A stretch of DNA of 64,000 nt, from assembly GCF_043195105.1 (NCBI RefSeq), contig NZ_JBAFWO010000003.1; one strand, 5' to 3'. Of this stretch, positions 26,464-37,081 are shown one piece after another. The notes below the pieces were generated by a model that did no database searches, was not told the DNA's origin, and worked only from the letters and a program-made list of their open reading frames with translations. Position numbers and translations under genes: made by a program. Origin of the DNA: NCEH01 sp002257205. Lineage in GTDB: Bacteria > Pseudomonadota > Alphaproteobacteria > Rhizobiales > Xanthobacteraceae. The stretch's first letter is position 1. Each line of letters begins with the position of its first letter.

Positions 26464-26784
26464 ATGCCGCGCATTACATTCGTTTCCTTCGATGGTGTCG
26501 CCCGCACCTTCACTGCGCCGGAAGGCAGTACCGCCATGGAGGTGGCTGTCCGGCATCTCGTGCCCGGCATCGACGCGGAGTGCGGCGGCGCCTGTTCCTG
26601 TGCCACCTGCCATGTCTATGTGGACGAAGCATGGCGCGCGGCGGTGGGGGAGCCGCAGGGCATGGAAGAGGACATGCTCGATTTTGCCCGCGACGTGCGC
26701 CCGACCTCACGCCTGTCCTGCCAGATCGTGCTGGATGCGAAGCTCGACGGGCTGGTCCTGCACACCCCCGAATTCCAGGGCTGA
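26464..26784 (+). CDS. [2Fe-2S] ferredoxin, adrenodoxin/putidaredoxin type
   Basis: A 106-residue ferredoxin. Cluster ligands are C40, C46, C49 (C-x5-C-x2-C in AECGGACSCATCHVYV) and C86 (LSCQ), with an additional C44 in the loop. GMEEDMLDFA and PTSRLSCQIVL are typical of the adrenodoxin class, which passes electrons to P450s or works in Fe-S cluster assembly. The ATG at 26464 follows GAGCGAGAC. No P450 or isc gene is adjacent, so the partner is unknown. Confidence 0.93.
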   Translation: MPRITFVSFDGVARTFTAPEGSTAMEVAVRHLVPGIDAECGGACSCATCHVYVDEAWRAAVGEPQGMEEDMLDFARDVRPTSRLSCQIVLDAKLDGLVLHTPEFQG

Positions 26785-26905
26785 CGTGGCCCCGGCGGCT
26801 TTGTGGGCCCGCGCCATGGTGGACTGACGGCGCCGGTGCGCGCGCCGCTCATCCTTCTTTTACGTCTCAAGGCCACAATATCGCCCGGGGCGACGAGGAT
26901 ACACC

Positions 26906-27775
26906 ATGGCAAAAGTCACCGCTTCGGCCGAGAGATATGCTGCCGTGCCGTCCTTGAGTTTTCATCCGCCGACTATCCTGGTGTTCGATTCCGGGCTTGG
27001 TGGCCTGTCCGTGTTCCGTGAGATCACCCGGCTGCGGCCGGACGCCCATTATGTGTATGCGGCGGACGATGCCGGGTTCCCATATGGCGCCCTCAGCGAT
27101 TCAGCCCTTTCGGGCCGAGTCTGCGACGTGATGGACGACCTGTTGCCGGCGGTGCGCCCCGATATCGTGGTGGTCGCGTGCAACACCGCCTCCACCTTGG
27201 CCTTGCCGGTTCTGCGGGCGCGCTATGGCGTGCCCTTTGTCGGCACCGTGCCCGCCATCAAGCCGGCCTGCGCCGCCTCCGTGTCGCGGCGGGTGAGCGT
27301 GCTCGCGACGCCCGGCACCGTGCGGCGCGACTATACGAGCGCCCTGATCCGCGAATTCGCCAGTTCCTGCCAGGTAGCCCTGGTGCCGAGCGAGCGGCTG
27401 GCCGGCCTCGCCGAATCCCTCATCCAGGGCATTCCGGTGGACGACGCCGACATCCGCGCGGAGATCGCGCCCTGCTTCGTGCGTGACGCGGGTGGGCGCA
27501 CCGACACCGTGGTTCTGGCCTGCACCCATTATCCGCTGATCCTCGACCAGCTGCGCCGGCTCGCGCCCTGGCCCGTCGCCTGGGTCGATCCCGCGGAAGC
27601 GATCGCGCGGCGGGTCGTATCGCTGCTCGGCCCCACGGCCTTTGCCAGCAGTCCAAGCCCGGTTCGCCTCATCTCCACGGGCCGCGCGCTGGATGCGACG
27701 CTGGTCGGCGCGCTCGTTCAGCGCCGGGTCGAGATGCCGGAGATTTTGCCCACGCGGCTGGCTGTGGCATCCTAG
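26906..27775 (+). CDS. murI: Glutamate racemase
   Basis: MurI makes D-glutamate for peptidoglycan. The 289-residue product has FDSGLGGLSV, FPYG, the two catalytic cysteines in ACNTAST and ACTHYPL, and a C-terminal domain of normal length. About 22 residues precede the usual family start (ILVFDSG), so translation might begin at an internal codon, but the ATG at 26906 is the only good ATG. A lytic transglycosylase gene follows 21 bp later, grouping two peptidoglycan genes. Confidence 0.95.
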   Translation: MAKVTASAERYAAVPSLSFHPPTILVFDSGLGGLSVFREITRLRPDAHYVYAADDAGFPYGALSDSALSGRVCDVMDDLLPAVRPDIVVVACNTASTLALPVLRARYGVPFVGTVPAIKPACAASVSRRVSVLATPGTVRRDYTSALIREFASSCQVALVPSERLAGLAESLIQGIPVDDADIRAEIAPCFVRDAGGRTDTVVLACTHYPLILDQLRRLAPWPVAWVDPAEAIARRVVSLLGPTAFASSPSPVRLISTGRALDATLVGALVQRRVEMPEILPTRLAVAS

Positions 27776-27796
27776 CCGTCAATCAGGAACACCATT

Positions 27797-29041
27797 GTGA
27801 GCCTCAAGCTGGACCGCCGCACCTTTACGACGGGCCTGATCGGCGCAGGTCTCGCAGGTGTCCTTGCGTCACCTTCGCTGGCGCAAAGCGCGGCCCAGCC
27901 GTTTGCCGTCTGGGTGCAGAAATTTCGCGCCCGCGCCCAGGCGCGCGGCATTTCCGACCAGGTCTATGACCGCGTGTTCGCCGAGGTGGTGCCGGACAAG
28001 AGCGTCTACGCCCAGGATCGCTCGCAGCCGGAATTCCAGGAGGAAACCTGGCAATATCTCAACCGCCGTGTCTCCGACTGGCGCATCGCCACCGGCAAGA
28101 AGCGGGCGGCGGAATATGCGGCGCTGCTCGGGCGGATCGAGGCCGATTTCGGGGTCGATCGCCGCATCATGCTCGGCTATTGGGGCATGGAATCGGCGTT
28201 CGGCGACGTGGTCGAAAATCCCAAGCACATGAAGCCGGTGTTCAATTCGCTCTCGGCCCTGGCCTGGGGCGAACCGCGCCGGCGCAAATATTGGGAGACC
28301 GAGCTTCTGAACGCGCTGGTGATCGTCCAGCGCGGCTGGGGCACGCCGAGCGAAATGGTCGGCTCCTGGGCCGGCGCCATGGGACATACCCAGTGGATGC
28401 CGGAAGTCTGGCTGAACATGGGCGTGGATTATGACGGCAACGGCCGCATCTCGCCGTTCGGCAAGCCCGACGATGCCTTGGCCGGCACCGCCAATTATAT
28501 CCTGAAGCGTGGCAAATACCGGCGTGGGGAGCCGTGGGGCTTCGAGGCGCGTCTTCCGGCCGGCTTCGCCATGGCGCAGGCCGACGGCAAGACCACGCGC
28601 ACCCTTGCCGGCTGGGGCGGGCTCGGCGCCACCACCATCGATGGCCAGTCGCTCGCCGGCTATGACGACAAGGCGCGGCTCTGGCTGCCCGGCGGCCCCG
28701 GCGGGCCGGCGCTGCTGCTGCTGCATAATTTCTATGCCGTGCGCTCCTATAACCCCTCGTCCAATTATGCCCTCGCAGTGGTGCATCTCGGCGACCGGGT
28801 GATGGGGGAGGGGCCTTTCGAAACCCTCTGGCCCGGCGGGGAGCGTCCTTTGACCTTGCCGGAGATCCAGGAGACCCAGCAGCGCCTCACCGCGATCGGC
28901 TTCAACACCGGCGGCACCGACGGACGGGTGGGGCAGGACACCATGCGCGCGGTGCGCGGTTTCCAGCAGAAGGTCGGCCTCTCGCCGGCGGACGGCTATC
29001 CGGGGATCGCCGTGCTGGAGGCGCTGCGCAGGGCGCGGTGA
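27797..29041 (+). CDS. Lytic murein transglycosylase (MltB-like) with peptidoglycan-binding domain
   Basis: A 414-residue exported enzyme. The catalytic SLT/MltB domain (about 35-330) has the acid Glu at about 132 in GYWGMESAFGDV, and AGAMGHTQWMPEVW and DYDGNGRI downstream. A C-terminal peptidoglycan_1 domain (about 350-414: IQETQQRLTAIGFNTGGTDGRVGQDTMRAVRGFQ) binds murein. The N-terminus LDRRTFTTGLIGAGLAGVLA carries a twin-arginine-like motif before the hydrophobic core, so Tat export is possible. The GTG at 27797 is the start. The 3' end overlaps the convergent amidotransferase gene by 46 bp. Confidence 0.93.
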   Translation: MSLKLDRRTFTTGLIGAGLAGVLASPSLAQSAAQPFAVWVQKFRARAQARGISDQVYDRVFAEVVPDKSVYAQDRSQPEFQEETWQYLNRRVSDWRIATGKKRAAEYAALLGRIEADFGVDRRIMLGYWGMESAFGDVVENPKHMKPVFNSLSALAWGEPRRRKYWETELLNALVIVQRGWGTPSEMVGSWAGAMGHTQWMPEVWLNMGVDYDGNGRISPFGKPDDALAGTANYILKRGKYRRGEPWGFEARLPAGFAMAQADGKTTRTLAGWGGLGATTIDGQSLAGYDDKARLWLPGGPGGPALLLLHNFYAVRSYNPSSNYALAVVHLGDRVMGEGPFETLWPGGERPLTLPEIQETQQRLTAIGFNTGGTDGRVGQDTMRAVRGFQQKVGLSPADGYPGIAVLEALRRAR

Positions 29042-29751
29042 GCTTCCACCACCGCGCGGAAATTGCGATATAGCCGTTCGGCCTCCGCCTTGAAGAGTGG
29101 CAGGAGGTGCGCGACATCCTGCTCCAGGATCGCCTGCCCACCTTCGCCGGTGAGGCTTTCGAGCGCACAGCGATATTCGTCGATAACGCCCCATTCGGGG
29201 ACCGTCTCTTCCGTCAGTTCCACGTGATACTGGATGCCGAAGGCGGTTGCCCCCACTTGCAGGGCCTGAATGGGGCAATGAGCATTGTTGGCGAGCACGA
29301 TCGCCCCTTCGGGCGGCGCGGTGACGGCGGCGCCGTGCCATTGCAGGGTTGGAAAGCGCACCGCCATGCCCGCGAACAAAGGCGAGGCCGCGCCGGCCGG
29401 CGTGAGCGCCACGTCGCGAACCCCGACTTCCGGCGTGACCATCAGGTCCACGGTGCCGCCCAGGGCATCCGCCAGCAATTGATGGCCGAAACAGATGCCG
29501 AGATAGGGGCGGCCCGCGCGCACCCAGTCGCGGATCGCCTGTTTTTCGGCGATGAGCCAGGGATGTTCCTGTTCCTGCCACACGTCCATGGGGCCGCCGA
29601 GCACCATGAGCGCGTCATAGGGCGCGAGATCGGGAACGGCTTCCCCTGCGTCCAGCTCGACCGCGTCCCATTGAACACCGTCGGCATCCATGAACTCGCG
29701 AAAACTGCCAGGGTGCTCGGCGGCGGCGTGCTGAAAGACCAGGATCTTCAT
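28996..29751 (-). CDS. Class I glutamine amidotransferase
   Basis: A 251-residue GATase-1 protein. The nucleophile Cys is about C87 in LGICFGHQLLADALGG, with the oxyanion loop GGPMDVW; the His/Glu pair appears in GIQYHVELTEE. Stand-alone members are often annotated as GMP-synthase-like amidotransferases or gamma-glutamyl hydrolases, and the substrate is unknown. The ATG at 29751 starts the fold directly (MKILVFQHAA). It overlaps the transglycosylase gene tail to tail. Confidence 0.88.
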   Translation of the reverse strand: MKILVFQHAAAEHPGSFREFMDADGVQWDAVELDAGEAVPDLAPYDALMVLGGPMDVWQEQEHPWLIAEKQAIRDWVRAGRPYLGICFGHQLLADALGGTVDLMVTPEVGVRDVALTPAGAASPLFAGMAVRFPTLQWHGAAVTAPPEGAIVLANNAHCPIQALQVGATAFGIQYHVELTEETVPEWGVIDEYRCALESLTGEGGQAILEQDVAHLLPLFKAEAERLYRNFRAVVEAHRALRSASSTAIPG

Positions 29752-29825
29752 GTCGGCGCATTCCCGTGGCGGTGTTGCTGCGTTGCAAAATATGATGGGT
29801 GCGGGCGCCGGCAAAGCACCATGCG

Positions 29826-29854
29826 TTGACAACGCCCCCATCTGCGACTAGAAG
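29826..29854 (+). promoter_or_regulatory. Sigma-70-type promoter of rpsD
   Basis: TTGACA at 29826-29831, a 17-bp spacer, and TAGAAG at 29849-29854. The -35 matches the consensus and the spacing is ideal. Transcription would begin near 29861, leaving a leader of about 170 nt before rpsD. It is the clearest housekeeping promoter I found in the window. Confidence 0.7.
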
Positions 29855-30032
29855 CCCCGTTCTCGCTGGGTGAGCAATCCCCCGGCGGGAAGGCTATTTG
29901 GCGTTTCACGCACCCGTGGACCTTCGGCAGCGCGCCGCAGGACCTGTCAGTGGATTTCGAACCTGTTCGAAAGCCGCAGAGGAGGGGTCGCGATCCAAAC
30001 CCAATGAAAACGAAACTAAGGATCCGCGTTAC

Positions 30033-30650
30033 ATGAGCAAGCGCATTGCGGCGAAGCATAAGATCGATCGCCGTATGGGTGAAAACATTTGGGGCCGCCC
30101 GAAGAGCCCCGTGAATCGCCGCGAATACGGCCCCGGCCAGCACGGCCAGCGCCGCAAGGGCAAGCTTTCGGACTTCGGCGTGCAGCTGCGCGCCAAGCAG
30201 AAGCTGAAGGGCTATTATGGCTCCATCGGTGAGAAGCAATTCTACGCCGTGTATGTGGAAGCCTCCCGCCTCAAGGGCGACACCGGCGCCAATCTGATCG
30301 GCCTGCTCGAGCGTCGCCTCGATGCGGTGGTCTATCGCGCGAAGTTCGTCCCCACCGTGTTCGCCGCCCGCCAGTTCGTGAGCCACGGCCACGTCAAGGT
30401 GAACGGCCGCCGCGTCAACATCCCGTCCTACCTGGTGAAGGTCGGCGACGTGATCGAGGTGAAGGATTCCTCCAAGCAGCTCGCTCTGGTGCTGGAAGCT
30501 TCCCAGCTCGCCGAGCGCGACGTGCCGGACTTCCTGGAAGTCGACCACAACAAGATGGCTGCCACCTTCGTGCGCATCCCCGAGCTCAATGAAGTGCCGT
30601 ACCCGGTGCAGATGGAGCCCAATCTGGTCGTCGAATTCTATTCGCGCTGA
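30033..30650 (+). CDS. rpsD: 30S ribosomal protein S4
   Basis: A 205-residue S4, a primary 16S rRNA-binding protein of the small subunit. MSKRIAAKHKIDRRMGENIWG, YGPGQHGQRR, then the S4 RNA-binding domain (LERRLDAVVYRAKFVPTVFAARQFVSHGHVKVNG) are unmistakable. As in other alphaproteobacteria it stands alone, away from the main ribosomal operons, with its own promoter and terminator. The ATG at 30033 is fixed by family alignment. Confidence 0.98.
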   Translation: MSKRIAAKHKIDRRMGENIWGRPKSPVNRREYGPGQHGQRRKGKLSDFGVQLRAKQKLKGYYGSIGEKQFYAVYVEASRLKGDTGANLIGLLERRLDAVVYRAKFVPTVFAARQFVSHGHVKVNGRRVNIPSYLVKVGDVIEVKDSSKQLALVLEASQLAERDVPDFLEVDHNKMAATFVRIPELNEVPYPVQMEPNLVVEFYSR

Positions 30651-30675
30651 TCGAAACCGATCGCGAGATTTTGGG

Positions 30676-30700
30676 AAAGGCCGCCCTCGGGCGGCCTTTT
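30676..30700 (+). terminator. rpsD terminator
   Basis: Arms AAAGGCCGCCC and GGGCGGCCTTT (11 bp if fully paired) with a very short loop, followed by a T run and CTGTTTTG. It lies 26 bp after the rpsD stop. Confidence 0.9.
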
Positions 30701-30767
30701 CTGTTTTGAGTTCCCCTTCCAGGGGGCGCCGCGCGCGCCTCAGGTTCCAGCGGGGCGCCGCGCGCCC

Positions 30768-31460
30768 TCAGGCTTCCCAGTCCAGCTGGAGCACGCCGGG
30801 CTTGGCGCTCAAGACCTCCAGCATGGGCGGCAGGTCGTGGACGCTGCGCGCGCTCCACCACAATCGATAATGCAGTTCTCGCTGTCCGCTGACGGGTTCG
30901 ATTCGTAGGGAATACTGACGCACGCGCATGGCGTCCTTCGCCAGCAAGGCGCGCACGCTGGCTTCCGAGGGCCCGTCGCGGCCGAGCACGAGGCCGAGTT
31001 TCACCGGGTGCTCGCGGCGCATCGCGTCTTCGAGATATTTCAGGCCCAGCAAGGTGAGGAGCCCGAGGGCGAGCCCCAGGGCGCCGAGCTCGAATTGACC
31101 GGCACCGAAGCACAGCCCCAAGACGGTCACGTACCAGAGGCTCGCGGCTGTCGTCACGCCGAGGGTGAGGCCGCCGCGGCGCAGCACCGCCCCTGCGCCG
31201 ATGAAGCCGACGCCGGTGAGGATTCCAAGCGGCAGGCGCATGACATCGGTCTGCACGAAGGAATCGGGGGACTTGCCGTCGAGGGTCAGCATGAGGTTTG
31301 CGCTGATCATGGCGATGCAGGCCGCAAGCCCGACCATGATATTGGTGCGCAGTCCCGCGGCGCGTTTCGGTGAACTGCGATCAAGCCCAATCAGCCCGCA
31401 GGCGACAAAGGTGCAGGCGAGCCGCAGGGCGATATCCATCCAGTCCGGGTGCAACGGCAT
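30768..31460 (-). CDS. MgtC/SapB family membrane protein
   Basis: A 230-residue protein. The N-terminal part has about four membrane helices and the family signatures LACTFVACGLIGLDR, KRAAGLRTNIMVGLAACI and LGILTGVGFIGAGAVLRRGG, LGVTTAASLWYV. The soluble C-terminal part (about 150-230) is the ACT-like tail of MgtC. MgtC proteins are tied to growth in low Mg2+ and to ATP homeostasis. The ATG at 31460 has GGGAGA upstream; a longer start at 31490 is less likely. It is alone on the minus strand. Confidence 0.88.
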   Translation of the reverse strand: MPLHPDWMDIALRLACTFVACGLIGLDRSSPKRAAGLRTNIMVGLAACIAMISANLMLTLDGKSPDSFVQTDVMRLPLGILTGVGFIGAGAVLRRGGLTLGVTTAASLWYVTVLGLCFGAGQFELGALGLALGLLTLLGLKYLEDAMRREHPVKLGLVLGRDGPSEASVRALLAKDAMRVRQYSLRIEPVSGQRELHYRLWWSARSVHDLPPMLEVLSAKPGVLQLDWEA

Positions 31461-31517
31461 GACGGTCTCCCGTGATAACGGGACCATCATAAGCCCATCC
31501 CGCTGCGTCCGAACCGC

Positions 31518-31976
31518 CTACCAGGACCAGACGCCGAAGCCGATATAGGGGCCGGGCGCCGGGGGCGGCCCGTAGAAGCGGGGCGGGGGAGGGTAGAACA
31601 GCACCGGCGGCGGCGCGGCATAGACCAGCGGCGCCGTGGGCGGCGCGATCACGATGGCCGGCGCGACCGGCACCGGGGACGGGCCGGGAACCACCACAAC
31701 GGGACCGGGCTGGATATAAGGCGGGGGGCCGTCGAAGCCGAGATAGGCCGCCGACACATAGGCCGGACCGCGCCAGCTGATGTTGCACCAGGCCGGTGTG
31801 CAGCTGAGGACCTGCACGTTCATGCCGCGCACCAGGCTGCCGATGACCGCATAATTCGTGCCCGGGCCGGCGCGGACGTTCAGATCGCCCAGCACCATCG
31901 CCGAATCGGCCCGCGCGATGGAAACCGGCGCGGCGACACCGAGCACGGCGACCAGGATGGAAATCCACGCCTTCAT
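31518..31976 (-). CDS. Secreted SH3-domain protein with proline-rich tail
   Basis: A 152-residue protein: a signal peptide (about 1-23, ending SIARA), then a bacterial SH3 domain (about 25-80) with LNVRAGPGTNYAVIGSLVRG and CNISWRGPAYVSAAYLG. A tail of about 70 residues is rich in Pro, Val, Ala and Tyr (PPPYIQPGP, YPPPPRFYGPPP). SH3b domains bind peptidoglycan peptides or proteins. The tail has no recognisable fold. The exact role is unknown. Confidence 0.82.
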   Translation of the reverse strand: MKAWISILVAVLGVAAPVSIARADSAMVLGDLNVRAGPGTNYAVIGSLVRGMNVQVLSCTPAWCNISWRGPAYVSAAYLGFDGPPPYIQPGPVVVVPGPSPVPVAPAIVIAPPTAPLVYAAPPPVLFYPPPPRFYGPPPAPGPYIGFGVWSW

Positions 31977-32139
31977 GATTCACGCTCCAACATTGCGCGC
32001 CGCGGCACCTTGCTCCGCCGAGACGGCGGTTGGCCGACAGCCGGGGAGCATCCGGTCCGTTGGGACGGGCTGCTCCCCATTTGCATCGGGAACACTGCGT
32101 GAAGCTTGCACCTCAGCTGGAAGCGCAAAGAGGGAAGGC

Positions 32140-32463
32140 TTAGCCTTCCGAACGCACTTCCAGTACGGCCTGGGCAAGGAACTCGTCCATGTTCCTGCGA
32201 ATCTGGTGCTCGGAGACCTCGACGCCCTTGGCATCGAAATCGGTCCGCAGCTTGCGATAGACGTCTTCGTCGCCATGCTCTTCGAGATCGGCGACGACCA
32301 CTTCCTTGGCATAGGCCTGCGCGTCTTCCTCGGACAGGCCGAGCTTTTCCGCGGCCCATAGGCCGAGCAGCTTGTTGCGCCGCGCCACCGCCTTGAAGCG
32401 GATCTCTTCGTCGAGCGCGAATCGCTTTTCGAACCCCTCCTCGCGCTTGTCGAACGTCGTCAT
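32140..32463 (-). CDS. F1F0-ATPase zeta-subunit type inhibitor (DUF1476)
   Basis: A 107-residue protein of the DUF1476 family, shown in Paracoccus to be the zeta subunit that inhibits ATP hydrolysis by F1-ATPase. MTTFDKREEGFEKRFALDEEIRFK, then RRNKLLGLWAAEKLGL and HGDEDVYRKLRTDF are typical. The N-terminal helix is the inhibitory part. The ATG at 32463 fits the family. It is divergent from purC; no atp genes lie nearby. Confidence 0.92.
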   Translation of the reverse strand: MTTFDKREEGFEKRFALDEEIRFKAVARRNKLLGLWAAEKLGLSEEDAQAYAKEVVVADLEEHGDEDVYRKLRTDFDAKGVEVSEHQIRRNMDEFLAQAVLEVRSEG

Positions 32464-32753
32464 GGCAGCCCTCATCTTGACGTTTCCGTGACCGGGGATC
32501 GCTCATATCCGAACGTCACCGTCGCGGCCCTTGAATATAGGCGCTGCCTTCCCAGATCAATGTGACGCAACGGACCGGGACGGCTCATTGAGCCTTGCAG
32601 ACCCAATACGTTGTATCTGGCGCGCCAATCGGCTAGTGTTCGATCAGGCGCGTTCTGTGCTGCGAAACAGCCCCAGCGCGCCCCGCCAAGGAGCGTCACC
32701 GAAAACGGAGCCTTGGCAAACCCATGGATTTCCTCAATCGACGGTATACACCC
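32464..32753. other. Divergent intergenic region, zeta inhibitor gene / purC
   Basis: 290 bp holding no convincing gene. A weak promoter candidate for purC is TTGAGC, 18 bp, TGTATC in the stretch about 32588-32618. Nothing resembling a purine riboswitch aptamer was seen. Confidence 0.3.
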
Positions 32754-33518
32754 ATGAGCCGCCGCCGCCGCATTTACGAAGGCAAGGCGAAGGTCCTCTA
32801 TGAAGGCCCCGAGCCTGGAACACTCATCCAGCACTTTAAGGATGATGCCACCGCCTTCAACGCTAAAAAGCACGAAGTGATTGACGGCAAGGGTGTGCTG
32901 AACAACCGCATCTCCGAGTATATCTTCTCGCGGTTGAACGACATCGGCGTGCCCACGCACTTCATTCGCCGTTTGAACATGCGTGAGCAGCTCATCCGCG
33001 AGGTGGAGATCATCCCGCTGGAGATCGTTGTGCGCAACGTCGCCGCCGGCTCGCTGTCCACCCGCCTGGGCATCGAGGAAGGCACCGCGCTGCCGCGTTC
33101 GATCATCGAATTCTACTACAAGAACGACGCGCTGAACGATCCGCTGGTTTCCGAGGAGCATGTCACGGCTTTCGGGTGGGCGACCACCCAGGAGATCGAC
33201 GACATCATCGCTCTAGCGATCCGCGTGAACGATTTCCTCTCCGGCCTGTTCCTCGGGGTCGGGATTCGCCTGGTCGATTTCAAGATGGAATGCGGCCGGC
33301 TGTGGGAAAACGACATGATGCGCATTGTCGTTGCTGACGAGATCAGCCCCGATTCCTGCCGTCTGTGGGATGTGAAGTCGAGCGACAAGCTCGACAAGGA
33401 CCGGTTCCGCCGCGACATGGGCGGGCTGGTGGAAGCCTATACCGAGGTCGCGCGCCGGCTCGGCATCATCGCCGAGAACGAGCCGATCCAGGGAACTGGA
33501 CCGGTCCTCGTCAAGTGA
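32754..33518 (+). CDS. purC: Phosphoribosylaminoimidazole-succinocarboxamide synthase (SAICAR synthetase)
   Basis: PurC joins CAIR and aspartate with ATP. The 254-residue product begins MSRRRRIYEGKAKVLYEGP and contains RNVAAGSLSTRLGIEEGT, KMECGR and DEISPDSCRLWD, the family signatures. The ATG at 32754 gives the normal N-terminus; the in-frame ATG 10 codons upstream does not. It heads the purC-purS-purQ-purL block; a hairpin separates it from purS. Confidence 0.97.
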   Translation: MSRRRRIYEGKAKVLYEGPEPGTLIQHFKDDATAFNAKKHEVIDGKGVLNNRISEYIFSRLNDIGVPTHFIRRLNMREQLIREVEIIPLEIVVRNVAAGSLSTRLGIEEGTALPRSIIEFYYKNDALNDPLVSEEHVTAFGWATTQEIDDIIALAIRVNDFLSGLFLGVGIRLVDFKMECGRLWENDMMRIVVADEISPDSCRLWDVKSSDKLDKDRFRRDMGGLVEAYTEVARRLGIIAENEPIQGTGPVLVK

Positions 33519-33546
33519 GCTTGTGACCTTTGACCCTAGCTGCTAC

Positions 33547-33568
33547 GCGGGGGCCGAAAGGCCCCCGC
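33547..33568 (+). terminator. Hairpin between purC and purS
   Basis: Arms GCGGGGGCC and GGCCCCCGC enclose a GAAA tetraloop, followed by TTCTGTTGTG. A 9-bp GC stem with a stable tetraloop but a poor T tract: a weak terminator or an RNA-stability element that could lower purSQL expression relative to purC. Confidence 0.6.
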
Positions 33569-33589
33569 TTCTGTTGTGAGTGATGTTCC

Positions 33590-33832
33590 ATGAAGGCGCG
33601 CGTTATCGTCACGCTGAAATCCGCAGTGCTCGATCCCCAGGGAAAGGCCATCGAGGGCGCGTTGCGTTCGCTCGGCGTCTCCGGTGTGCAGAGCGTGCGG
33701 CAGGGCAAGGTTTTCGACGTGGAACTGGCCGGCAACGACCGGACCTCCGCCGAAGGGGCCTTGAAGGAGGCGTGCGACCGCCTGCTCGCCAACACCGTGA
33801 TCGAGACCTATAAGGTCGAGTTCGCAGAGTGA
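33590..33832 (+). CDS. purS: FGAM synthase subunit PurS
   Basis: An 80-residue PurS, the small bridging subunit of the three-part formylglycinamidine synthase (PurSQL). MKARVIVTLKSAVLDPQGKAIEGAL and GVQSVRQGKVFDVEL are family-typical. It lies 71 bp after purC, but 256 bp before purQ, an unusually large distance for partners that form one complex. Confidence 0.95.
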   Translation: MKARVIVTLKSAVLDPQGKAIEGALRSLGVSGVQSVRQGKVFDVELAGNDRTSAEGALKEACDRLLANTVIETYKVEFAE

Positions 33833-34088
33833 GAGCGTTTGTTGTCGTCATCGCTCGCCTTGGACGCGAGTGCAGGACTCAACAGGGGACCCAACGGGGG
33901 ATTCATGGCCGATCTTCCCATCGCCCGCCGCCGCGAATGCCAGCGCGTGCCGACCGGCCCAGCGGCGGCTCTGGCGGGCTTGGTTTCGTGTCCCCATATT
34001 GAATTTATTATAGTCTCCGGCCCCATTTCAGCCAGCATGGCCGCTTGTGCCCCCTGCCGGTTTGAACGCGCGGATATGCACTGATCCC
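33833..34088 (+). other. 256-bp gap between purS and purQ
   Basis: A non-conserved stretch with an AT-rich island (33996-34013, ATATTGAATTTATTATAG) that looks like a promoter for purQ-purL. A 59-codon open frame (ATG 33905 to TGA 34084, GGGGG upstream) ends 4 bp before purQ; its product (MADLPIARRRECQR...) resembles nothing I know and its codon content does not convince. It might be a leader peptide or chance. Confidence 0.35.
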
Positions 34089-34790
34089 ATGAAATCAGCA
34101 GTTATTCTCTTCCCTGGATCGAACCGCGAGCACGACGCCGCCCGCGCGCTGAAGCTGGTCGCCGGCTCCAATGTCAACATCGTCTGGCATGGGGAAAGCG
34201 AACTGCCCAAGCACACGGACCTTGTCGTCCTGCCTGGCGGCTTCTCCTATGGCGATTATCTGCGCTGCGGCGCGATCGCCGCGCGCGCCAACATCATGGG
34301 GGCGGTGCGCGCCCATGCGGAGAAGGGCGGGCTGGTGCTCGGCATCTGCAACGGCTTCCAGATCCTGTGCGAAGCCGGTCTGCTGCCGGGCGTGCTAGTG
34401 CGTAATGCCAAGCTGCGCTTTGTCTGCCGCGAAGTGTTCCTGCGGGTGGAACGGGCCGATACGGCCTTCACACGCGCCTATCGCAAGAATGAATTGCTGC
34501 GCATCCCCATCGCCCATGGGGAAGGCAATTATACCGCCGACGAAACCACCATCAAGCAATTGGAAGCGGAAGGGCGCGTTGCCTTCCGCTATGCCCGCGC
34601 CGACGGCCAGATCGACCAGGCCGACGGCCCGAATGGCGCGATCAATGGCATCGCCGGCATCTATTCCGAGAAGCTGAATGTTCTCGGCATGATGCCGCAC
34701 CCGGAAAACAACATCGAGGCTCAGATCGGGCGGACCGACGGTCGGGGCCTGTTTGAAAGTCTCGCCGCTGCGCTGAAAGCGGCGGCATAG
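34089..34790 (+). CDS. purQ: FGAM synthase glutaminase subunit PurQ
   Basis: A 233-residue class I amidotransferase that supplies ammonia to PurL. MKSAVILFPGSNREHDAARAL, LPGGFSYGDYLRCGAIA, the nucleophile in LGICNGFQILCEAGLLPG and the C-terminal MMPHPENNIE (His/Glu) are diagnostic. The ATG at 34089 is the family start. purL follows after 37 bp. Confidence 0.97.
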   Translation: MKSAVILFPGSNREHDAARALKLVAGSNVNIVWHGESELPKHTDLVVLPGGFSYGDYLRCGAIAARANIMGAVRAHAEKGGLVLGICNGFQILCEAGLLPGVLVRNAKLRFVCREVFLRVERADTAFTRAYRKNELLRIPIAHGEGNYTADETTIKQLEAEGRVAFRYARADGQIDQADGPNGAINGIAGIYSEKLNVLGMMPHPENNIEAQIGRTDGRGLFESLAAALKAAA

Positions 34791-34827
34791 CCGCCCCGCG
34801 CCCTCGGATTGGATCGCACCCGTGAAC

Positions 34828-37035
<2,208 letters not shown>

Positions 37036-37081
37036 AGGCCGACGGCTTCGAGAGCGGCGCTTCCAGTTAAGGAATAAACCC

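Noticed and set aside
29904..29912. GTTTCACG half-site in the rpsD leader
   Set aside because: The right half of the palindrome is absent.
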